From a virus, in IMG/VR virus record IMGVR_UViG_3300029986_000023, positions 1 through 56,139 of that record: 56,139 nt of DNA; one strand, given 5' to 3'. How positions within the stretch are numbered: position 1 is the stretch's first letter; each line of letters starts with the position of its first letter. The notes beneath the pieces were generated by a model, which did not search any database, was not told the origin of the DNA, and was given only the letters and a program-made list of their open reading frames with translations. Below are positions 50,812 to 56,139 of the stretch, piece by piece. The position numbers were made by a program, and so were the translations under genes.

Positions 50812-50877
50812 ATGACAAAGACGATCACGATTGATGGAGTGGAATACGTCCGCAGGTCTGATGTTAAAGAAGTTTAA
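50812..50877 (+). CDS. Tiny ITIDGVEYV peptide
   Basis: 21 residues, MTKTITIDGVEYVRRSDVKE. The first half resembles the start of the DUF6948-like protein (SIIIDGVTYVPEG) and of many phage proteins with a short beta hairpin. It may be an independent peptide or a truncated remnant of a longer gene. Confidence 0.35.
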   Translation: MTKTITIDGVEYVRRSDVKEV

Positions 50878-50891
50878 TTGTGAATAGGGAT

Positions 50892-51338
50892 ATGCGAGAA
50901 ATACGATTTAGAGCATGGCACAAAACATGGTCGAAAGAAAAATCAGATGACATTGATGGAAAGATAAACGGTATGCAACGTGTAAGAAGCATCCATGAAA
51001 CGCTATCAGGAAATCAGGAAGTACGACTTTGGAACTGGCAGTCATTTTGTCCTATTGAAGACGTTGAACTCATGCAATTTACAGGCCTCCTCGATACGAA
51101 AGGAAAGGAATGCTTCGAGGGAGATCTAGGAAAAGATTGTTTTGGTAAACTTTGGGAGTTTCGTTGGGATGAAACTCAGGCGGGATTTCGAGTCAGACTC
51201 ATTGGTGACGAAAACCTGCCAATAGAGACAATGACGCGTCCAATCGACGGAAGTATCTCCTACAAGAAACCGAACATGGTCAAGCTGGAAGTCATCGGCA
51301 ACATCTGGGAACACAAACACTTGCTCGAAGGCAAGTAA
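50892..51338 (+). CDS. YopX family protein
   Basis: 148 residues from MREIRFRAWHKTW, preceded by GGAT. FRAW at the start, FTGLLDTKGKECFEGDLGK in the middle and VIGNIWEH at the end are the signature of the phage YopX family, widespread in phages; its biochemical role is not known to me. Arm A lacks it. Confidence 0.85.
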   Translation: MREIRFRAWHKTWSKEKSDDIDGKINGMQRVRSIHETLSGNQEVRLWNWQSFCPIEDVELMQFTGLLDTKGKECFEGDLGKDCFGKLWEFRWDETQAGFRVRLIGDENLPIETMTRPIDGSISYKKPNMVKLEVIGNIWEHKHLLEGK

Positions 51339-51340
51339 AA

Positions 51341-51399
51341 GAATGCCGCATCGCTTTGCAGGGTGCTGAACAAACGCCGCCAGCTCGACCTACCAAATC
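51341..51399 (+). pseudogene. Relic of Cys-rich gene 20334-20474
   Basis: GAATGCCGC, then TTGCAGGGTGCTGAACAAAC and CGACCTACCAAATC match arm A at 20388-20448 almost exactly. The reading frame here gives only MPHRFAGC before a stop. Shows that early cassettes were exchanged and then decayed. Confidence 0.75.
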
Positions 51400-51438
51400 A
51401 GAACGAGGTTAAAAAATGAATTGATAAAGAAATAGGGT

Positions 51439-51927
51439 ATGCAAGAACATCAATTTCGCTTCGTACTCGAAGATAAAGAAAAACTTGTAAGGTTGTTGGC
51501 ATTTACGTGTGGATGGCAACAGGCTTGGCTATCAAGACAGCGTGAGTCATTAGAGAATCTTTATGGAAGAAAAGCTGATTTGATGGATGCGGCTGTTGAA
51601 ATGATAGATTATAGGTCTTATCCAGTTGACGATCACAGCTGTCTTGACCATTCGTTTTTACAGGCATTCTTCTCTAGGTTCCCACAAATTGAAATCTTGG
51701 TTAGACCAGACCTAACTTTCGTGGATGCGCCTGTTCCCGCGCTGATGGCCGAAAGCTACAGATACGAAGACGCTTGGAAACATCACGCGCAGGTAATGGT
51801 GTTGATGGAACCGAAAGAGCGCATCAAATATCTTTACTCATACGTCCCTGAATCTTTCAAAAAGTCCTTGAAGGAGCGTCAAGAGAAGGCGCGAGTCAGA
51901 ATCAATGAAATGGCAAAGGATTACTAG
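51439..51927 (+). CDS. Hypothetical early protein
   Basis: 162 residues, mixed alpha-beta: HQFRFVLEDKEKLVRLLAFT at the start, FSRFPQIEILVRPDLTFVDA in the middle, and a basic, helical end (SLKERQEKARVRINEMAKD). No counterpart in arm A and no motif I know. Start preceded by GGGT. Confidence 0.55.
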   Translation: MQEHQFRFVLEDKEKLVRLLAFTCGWQQAWLSRQRESLENLYGRKADLMDAAVEMIDYRSYPVDDHSCLDHSFLQAFFSRFPQIEILVRPDLTFVDAPVPALMAESYRYEDAWKHHAQVMVLMEPKERIKYLYSYVPESFKKSLKERQEKARVRINEMAKDY

Positions 51928-52006
51928 CCATCCCGCGCCTCTCATCTAAATCCCCGCCAGCCATCCATCCCTGGTAGCAAAGTGGTGAATGACAAAATAA
52001 TAATTT

Positions 52007-52171
52007 ATGACATTCGCAACAAAATACAAAAATCTAATGAGCTTGTGGGACATGCTCCCCCAAATTATAAAGACAATAGAGCGTCTGGAGACAGAAAATA
52101 AAGCATTAAAATTAGAACGAGATCAAGTACGAAAAGATGTAGCACGCCTGCTCGAACTCGCTAAATCTTAA
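52007..52171 (+). CDS. Small coiled-coil protein
   Basis: 54 residues. IIKTIERLETENKALKLERD continues into a leucine-zipper-like stretch ending VARLLELAKS. Probably dimerises. It lies before the inverted repeat and the ribbon-helix-helix gene. Similar to linkers in the 52989-53684 protein (IERLEKENE). Confidence 0.5.
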   Translation: MTFATKYKNLMSLWDMLPQIIKTIERLETENKALKLERDQVRKDVARLLELAKS

Positions 52172-52181
52172 TCCAACTTGT

Positions 52182-52269
52182 GGGATGTGATGGATGATTG
52201 AAGGATGCTGGCTCTCGTAAGAAGTCAGGTTTTAAACGGATTCATCCATTCAATCATTCCTTTCATCCC
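52182..52269 (+). repeat. Long imperfect inverted repeat before the RHH gene
   Basis: Arms 52182-52207 and 52243-52269 pair over about 23 of 26 positions (GATGATTGAAGGATG against CATCCATTCAATCATT), with a 35-base loop. The distal arm ends 11 bases before the ribbon-helix-helix start. Candidate operator, RNA hairpin or relic of a mobile element. Confidence 0.7.
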
Positions 52270-52279
52270 GCAACTAACT

Positions 52280-52444
52280 ATGAAACTTCAACTCCATCAA
52301 AAGACCGAGCGCATCATCGGTGCGTTGCGTATTGAAGGCCCCGTGTTCGACAAGATAGAACGCATCGCTAAGAAGCAGAAGACCAGCAACCAAACCGTCA
52401 TTCGTGCCATCTTAAATCAAGTGATTGATTCGGTGGAAGAATAA
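52280..52444 (+). CDS. Ribbon-helix-helix-like DNA-binding protein
   Basis: 54 residues from MKLQLHQKTERI. IEGPVFDKIERIAKKQKTSN then VIRAILNQVIDSVEE has the helix-turn-helix part of Arc/CopG proteins: a short strand, then two helices. It may repress its own promoter through the inverted repeat just upstream. The only clear regulator candidate in arm B. Confidence 0.55.
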   Translation: MKLQLHQKTERIIGALRIEGPVFDKIERIAKKQKTSNQTVIRAILNQVIDSVEE

Positions 52445-52445
52445 T

Positions 52446-52613
52446 ATGAACCTTAAACAAGTCCTAGGATATGGCATTTTATCAGTTCCCTTTGTCTTGC
52501 TTGTTCTTGGGTTATTTTTGACAGAGGGATGGAGAAAGGGATTGACCATTCTCCTTGTCGCCTCGACCGCGGTCGTCTGCATATTAGTTGGAACCTGGTT
52601 GCTTAATTCCTAA
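52446..52613 (+). CDS. Small two-helix membrane protein
   Basis: 55 residues. ILSVPFVLLVLGLFLTEG and LTILLVASTAVVCILVGTWL are two membrane helices. Begins one base after the RHH stop (TAATATG). Size of a small holin or exclusion protein, but early location argues for a membrane-acting host-control protein. Confidence 0.5.
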   Translation: MNLKQVLGYGILSVPFVLLVLGLFLTEGWRKGLTILLVASTAVVCILVGTWLLNS

Positions 52614-52651
52614 CCCCTTTGGCCGCCATCCTAACGAATCCTGAATATGAC
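52610..52651 (+). repeat. 42-base block shared with 19581-19622
   Basis: Identical copy of the block ending in GAATATGAC, again just before the FALEFV-family gene. Confidence 0.85.
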
Positions 52652-52901
52652 CATTGATGAATGTTTCCAAGCCATAGATAAAGGTGAAGGTTTGTTCTTT
52701 TATCCCGACGACATAAAAGAAATCCTCCAACGCTTCGCCCTGGAGTTCGTTACGAGTTGTTTACCAGTAGAAATGAAGATGACGTTAGTGCGTGGAACCG
52801 TTGATCCAGACGATTATTACCGCGATGAATATTACGTCGATGGATTTAACTACTGCCGCACCGCGACGTTGGAGGCGGCGCGTAAGATACTTGGTGTATG
52901 A
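52647..52901 (+). CDS. Modular early protein (FALEFV...EAARKILG family), arm B
   Basis: 84 residues. ILQRFALEFVTSC and TLEAARKILGV are the same as in 19618-19869; the middle differs (DPDDYYRDEYYVDGFNYC). The ends overlap with the next start (ATGA), as in arm A. Confidence 0.6.
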   Translation: MTIDECFQAIDKGEGLFFYPDDIKEILQRFALEFVTSCLPVEMKMTLVRGTVDPDDYYRDEYYVDGFNYCRTATLEAARKILGV

Positions 52902-52987
52902 ACGATTCTTGGTACATTGGTTTCATGGTCGGTTTCATGACAGCTGTTGTGATCCTCGGGATTGCTATTACTATCATTACGTATTGA
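52898..52987 (+). CDS. Tiny membrane protein
   Basis: 29 residues: MNDSWYIGFMVGFMTAVVIL, then GIAITIITY. One membrane helix. Same place as the 31-residue membrane peptide of arm A (19866-19961), without the Cys pair. Confidence 0.5.
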   Translation: MNDSWYIGFMVGFMTAVVILGIAITIITY

Positions 52988-52988
52988 T

Positions 52989-53684
52989 ATGCCCATCCAC
53001 GACACAATCGAAGAGTTGAAGAAACTGGAAGCGAAGGCGACGAAAGGACCTCGTGATGGCGCACGAGCAATCCTGACAAACATTAAAATTGAAGGAGTTG
53101 AGACAACCGAATTGAATCAAGATGAATTGAAGTTTATATCGGCTGTATTGGCGGCCTTCCCCTCCCTCATCGCCGAGTTAGAGCGGTTGGATCGCAGCAA
53201 CAAGGCCAAAGGCGAGTTCGCTGATAAACTCTGTGATGAACAGGAAAAAGTAAAGCGGTTGGAAGAAGAAGTCCAATACCTTCGAGCAGCATTTGTAGAG
53301 GATTCAAAAACGATTATCAACTGCAAAGGAAGCGAATTTCAAAAAACCAAAACGATAGAGCGGTTGGAGAAAGAGAATGAGAAATTGGTGAAATGGCACG
53401 AAGGAAACAAAATCCTGTCCGAAAGTTATAGAGGGCAGAACGAAGAACTCACCCGTCTCCGCGAAACGATAGAGCGGTTGGAGAAAGAGAATGAACAGAA
53501 AACGGATGCGATTTCAGTTTACGCGATTTGGAAGAAAGATTGGGAATCCCGTGAAGCTAAGTGGCAGAAATACTCAGAGAGTGTAGAGAAGATTCTCAAT
53601 GCTTTCTACGGTTCGTGGGTTTTAGGTCAGAAGTGGATAGACCAACGTGACGCCGCCCTCGCTCTTGCGCCTAAAAACGAATAG
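52989..53684 (+). CDS. Long modular coiled-coil early protein
   Basis: 231 residues from MPIHDTIEELKKLEAKATKG. An ATKGP module, then coiled coil with two copies of ETIERLEKENE or KTIERLEKENE, coded by near-identical DNA (GATAGAGCGGTTGGAGAAAGAG twice), and the tail DAALALAPKNE also seen in arm A (20173). The internal duplication shows growth by tandem copying. Confidence 0.6.
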   Translation: MPIHDTIEELKKLEAKATKGPRDGARAILTNIKIEGVETTELNQDELKFISAVLAAFPSLIAELERLDRSNKAKGEFADKLCDEQEKVKRLEEEVQYLRAAFVEDSKTIINCKGSEFQKTKTIERLEKENEKLVKWHEGNKILSESYRGQNEELTRLRETIERLEKENEQKTDAISVYAIWKKDWESREAKWQKYSESVEKILNAFYGSWVLGQKWIDQRDAALALAPKNE

Positions 53685-53686
53685 AT

Positions 53687-53998
53687 ATGCTCGACCTCCA
53701 AAAACTGAAAGACCTCGAATCAAAGGCGACGAAAGGGAAATACGAAGTTGATGAAGATACAGTTTCCGTCAATATAAACTCGTTGATGGAAACAGGTGAT
53801 GTCTATTTTATCGCGGACGACTTCTTCACTCGTGAGGATGCCGATTTCATCGTCGCCCTCCGAAATTCATTTGGCCAGCTAGTAAGTGAGATTGAACGGT
53901 TGCAGGCGATGTGTTTCAAACAGGCGGTTGTTCTTGGCGAAATGCAAACCCAACTAAAGCAAGCCGAAGCTCTAAGATGTCCACATACGATTGGATGA
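53687..53998 (+). CDS. Modular early protein: ATKGK and ERLQAMC modules
   Basis: 103 residues. LQKLKDLESKATKGKYEVDE, a variable part, then FIVALRNSFGQLVSEIERLQ and the CFKQAVVLGEMQTQLKQ coil. The last 44 residues are the same as in 20486-20833 through 146 identical bases. Unknown function. Confidence 0.6.
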   Translation: MLDLQKLKDLESKATKGKYEVDEDTVSVNINSLMETGDVYFIADDFFTREDADFIVALRNSFGQLVSEIERLQAMCFKQAVVLGEMQTQLKQAEALRCPHTIG

Positions 53999-53999
53999 T

Positions 54000-54230
54000 A
54001 TGCCTTGCAACCATGATGAAGTAAACCTAATCCGTTCTGGTGGTGGTGATCCAAATCCATTACCTATTTGCAAGAATTGTGGAGCTATCATTGTTCAATT
54101 AAAAAGACGCACCCCCGAAGAGATACAGGTCTACTGGATGGAACGTGAGGCGAAGTGGCAAGTGTTCGCCTCTCAATTTGAACGCACAATGTTACCTGAA
54201 GACCCACGCATGAAACTAAAACCAAACTGA
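54000..54230 (+). CDS. Zinc-ribbon early protein
   Basis: 76 residues from MPCNHDEVNLIRSG; start preceded by TGAT. CNH and CKNCG give a ribbon; then a helical part with VYWMEREAKWQVFASQFERT. The arm A copy (20835-20894) is cut after seven codons. Reads like other phage HNH-less ribbons of unknown role. Confidence 0.6.
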   Translation: MPCNHDEVNLIRSGGGDPNPLPICKNCGAIIVQLKRRTPEEIQVYWMEREAKWQVFASQFERTMLPEDPRMKLKPN

Positions 54231-54245
54231 TATATCGGTATCAAT

Positions 54246-54647
54246 ATGTCATCTAAAACGACACATTGCGAGAAACACGCCAAAGACAGATTTATTACAA
54301 CTTGCCTCTGTAATCCGTCTCATTGTGCCTCTTGCGCTCATCCAATGACGGGATTTGAAAAGGACTTTATGACACACTTAAAATCCGTATCACTTGAGAC
54401 AAAAGTCTCTGTGAAGATACCAAGGAACCAAAAGGAAATGGATAAAATCATTGAGAAAATTAAACATGACACATTCTGCAAGCCAGACCATAACGTTGAA
54501 TCCGACGGAATGGTTGCCTTAAAACTTTCGAGGGCAGATGTTGCTGGACTTATTGTAGCCGTTCAATACCATATAGACGAAAACGAGGACGGACGGGTCG
54601 AGCTAAAGCGTATTCGTACCCACTTGGAAAAAGCTTTGAAGTACTAA
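54246..54647 (+). CDS. Modular early protein with HAKD-CLC zinc module
   Basis: 133 residues. CEKHAKDRFITTCLCNPSHC followed by ASCAHP repeats the N-terminal module of 20486-20833; the rest (KIPRNQKEMDKIIEKIKHD, then helices) is different. Followed by the R2 repeat. Unknown. Confidence 0.55.
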   Translation: MSSKTTHCEKHAKDRFITTCLCNPSHCASCAHPMTGFEKDFMTHLKSVSLETKVSVKIPRNQKEMDKIIEKIKHDTFCKPDHNVESDGMVALKLSRADVAGLIVAVQYHIDENEDGRVELKRIRTHLEKALKY

Positions 54648-54693
54648 TATGCTCATGTCTCACCTACTAATCTAATAAAATATCAATAAACAT

Positions 54694-55056
54694 ATGAAAT
54701 CAATCATTATCGACGGAGTAACCTACGTCCCAGAAGGAACAATTAAAGGCCAAACAGCTGTGAACACTGACGGTTTGAAATACTGCATTGTTCGTACTTA
54801 CAGTGCTGGTGTATTCGCTGGTTATCTCAAAAGTCTCGTGGGAAAAGAAGGTATCGTTTTGAATGCTCGACGTTTGTGGTACTGGGCAGGAGCCGCTTCA
54901 CTCTCTCAACTTGCTATGGAAGGTGTGAGTAAACCAAAAGAATGTAAGTTTCCTTGCGAAGTTAACGAGGTGCAATTATCAGAAGTAATTGAAGTAATCC
55001 CATGTACCGAAGAAGCTCAAAAGTCCATCGCTAAGGTGGCGAACTGGAGTGAGTAA
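54694..55056 (+). CDS. DUF6948-like protein, copy 2
   Basis: 120 residues, the same as 21191-21553 except Lys instead of Asn at residue 2 (one base). All key blocks are kept (ARRLWYWAGAASLSQLA, CKFPC). Followed by the second Gly-X repeat gene. Confidence 0.75.
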   Translation: MKSIIIDGVTYVPEGTIKGQTAVNTDGLKYCIVRTYSAGVFAGYLKSLVGKEGIVLNARRLWYWAGAASLSQLAMEGVSKPKECKFPCEVNEVQLSEVIEVIPCTEEAQKSIAKVANWSE

Positions 55057-55057
55057 T

Positions 55058-55324
55058 ATGACCACTACAATCGCGTCAGGCAACGGCTACGGCGACGGCT
55101 ACGGAAACGGCAACGGCTACGGCTACGGAAACGGCAACGGCTACGGAAACGGCAACGGCTACGGAAACGGCGACGGCGACGGCTACGGCGACGGCTACGG
55201 AAACGGCTACGGCGACGGCAACGGCTACGGCTACGGAAACGGCAACGGCTACGGAAACGGCAACGGCGACGGCAACGGCAACGGCTACGGAAACGGAAAC
55301 GGCAACGGCAACGGCAACGGCTAG
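55058..55324 (+). CDS. Gly-(Asn/Tyr/Asp) repeat protein, copy 2
   Basis: 88 residues, same as 21555-21821 in number and order of units. For a six-base repeat prone to slippage, exact agreement implies very recent common origin of the two copies or an assembly copy. Confidence 0.7.
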   Translation: MTTTIASGNGYGDGYGNGNGYGYGNGNGYGNGNGYGNGDGDGYGDGYGNGYGDGNGYGYGNGNGYGNGNGDGNGNGYGNGNGNGNGNG

Positions 55325-55330
55325 GCTTGT

Positions 55331-55369
55331 ATGTCTTTTTGTCTCACCTGTGGCTCTACAACACTATGA
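55331..55369 (+). CDS. Possible 12-residue CxxC peptide, copy 2
   Basis: Same as 21828-21866, overlapping the next ATG. Weak evidence. Confidence 0.22.
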   Translation: MSFCLTCGSTTL

Positions 55370-55602
55370 AAAAGGCATTAGTTGAACTACGAATTCAAAT
55401 GGTTATAGATGCGCCGGATTATTCAAATGATCCTGATGAAGAAAACTTAAGTGAATTCTATTTTGAACAACACAAGTGCGTAGAGGATTTGATAGATGAA
55501 TTGAAGAAGACGCAAAAGGAAGGAGTCTGTAGGTGTAACGATGCCTCTATCCATTTTCTGGGTTTTGAAGGCGGAGAAAACAAACTGGAACAACCTGAAT
55601 AA
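55366..55602 (+). CDS. Small acidic early protein, copy 2
   Basis: 78 residues, the same as 21863-22099. Ends at the second copy of the gene-free stretch. Confidence 0.55.
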   Translation: MKKALVELRIQMVIDAPDYSNDPDEENLSEFYFEQHKCVEDLIDELKKTQKEGVCRCNDASIHFLGFEGGENKLEQPE

Positions 55603-56003
55603 AGTAGTATAATGGATTAGCCAATGGTAGCGCGAGCTGGCGAGGTTCCGTCTTCGTCGGTTCCGTCGAGTACATAGTTTACGCGTTGAATGGTTCGATT
55701 CCGCCCTGGTGGGCAACGGGTTCGGCTGTGTACTCAACAGAACGAAAGCTCAAAAACTTGTTCATTTGATTGAGTTCATGAGGCGGCCGAGGAGTCGCTA
55801 AAAGGTGCATAATGAGACACTGGGGAGGCTCAACCAAGGCCGCAAGGCTGTATTACCAAGTGTGTCTGCCCGTCAAAGCGGGCCGTGAACTCTATTGAAT
55901 GAATATGGCTTAGTAATACGCAAGCCTGCGAGTATAAAGATCGTAGAGGATAAGATTCACGACATAATCGCTAAGCCCCACTGGGCCGAATCATTTGAGT
56001 GAT
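55603..56003 (+). other. Gene-free 400-base stretch, copy 2
   Basis: Same as 22100-22500, with TATAAT at 55608-55613 and the ten-pair stem at 55668-55677 and 55726-55735. No protein-coding gene seen. Confidence 0.4.
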
Positions 56004-56139
56004 ATGGAAGAGAAACCAAAAATAGATAACAAGAGAACGCTATCACAGAATCGAGCTTTGCATTTATACTTTACTCTCGTTGCCACGTCTTTGAATGCCG
56101 CTGGAATAGAAATCAAGGCGTCACTCCCCGACATGGAGA
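56004..56139 (+). CDS. NinB-like protein, copy 2 (cut by the window end)
   Basis: First 45 codons of the gene seen complete at 22501-22854, starting MEEKPKIDNKRTLSQNR and cut within the ASLPDME stretch. No difference from copy 1. Confidence 0.6.
   Translation, partial: MEEKPKIDNKRTLSQNRALHLYFTLVATSLNAAGIEIKASLPDME

Larger units (their letters stand above)
54656..56139. repeat. Right-end repeat R2, copy 2 (truncated by the window end)
   Basis: Same sequence as 21153-22636 at an offset of 33503. Genes 54694-55056, 55058-55324, 55331-55369, 55366-55602, the gene-free stretch and the first 45 codons of the NinB-like gene repeat the first copy. Confidence 0.92.

Overview
The window is DNA of tailed, podovirus-like bacteriophages. 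It holds terminases, portals, scaffolds, capsid proteins, head-tail connector and nozzle proteins, ejection proteins and fibres, plus a lysis group and an early region of very small genes. There is no integrase, DNA polymerase, RNA polymerase or tRNA gene that I can support. Head, tail and lysis genes lie on the minus strand and early genes on the plus strand. Promoters that can be read are sigma70-like (TTGACA-type box, 17-base spacer, often TGC before the -10). Almost every gene lacks a Shine-Dalgarno sequence and starts in an A/T-rich AATATG or TGATATG context. The host cannot be named from the sequence.

Layout. Arm A, 1-16238 (-): fibre, fibre-adaptor protein, coiled coil, connector-like proteins, capsid, scaffold, portal, TerL, three small genes, GroEL, GroES, TerS and a DnaD-like replication protein. 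Early A, 16239-22854 (+): zinc-ribbon mini-proteins, Bet annealing protein with a RecB/Cas4-type nuclease, many short modular proteins, a DUF6948-like protein and a protein made almost only of Gly-Asn/Tyr/Asp repeats, then a 400-base gene-free stretch. Common arc, 22501-38033: two NinB/NinG-type genes, a gene-free structured stretch, terminators, an ATP-grasp enzyme, an HNH endonuclease with its own promoter and RNA leader, ejection proteins, tail spike, nozzle, connector, holin and C39-like endolysin. Arm B, 38043-49936 (-): a second, diverged but syntenic head-packaging set without GroEL/GroES. Early B, 50358-56139 (+): a second early region whose last 1484 bases repeat 21153-22636.

The main structural point is that the window begins inside sequence repeated at 38013 and ends inside sequence repeated at 22636. 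Arm A plus the common arc closes as a circle of 38012 bases, and arm B plus the same arc closes as a circle of 33503 bases. The simplest reading is two related co-occurring phages that share tail, lysis and NinB/NinG genes but carry different head and early modules, joined through the shared arc. A genuine phage with two head modules is the less likely alternative.

In either reading, TerS/TerL package DNA through the portal into a scaffolded capsid. The shared connector, nozzle, ejection proteins and fibres form the tail, and the holin and peptidase act in lysis. Features worth follow-up are the chaperonin pair in arm A only, terminator-like hairpins whose T tract abuts start codons, a three-way-junction RNA before the HNH gene, the Gly-X repeat protein, and gene relics showing how arms A and B exchanged parts.
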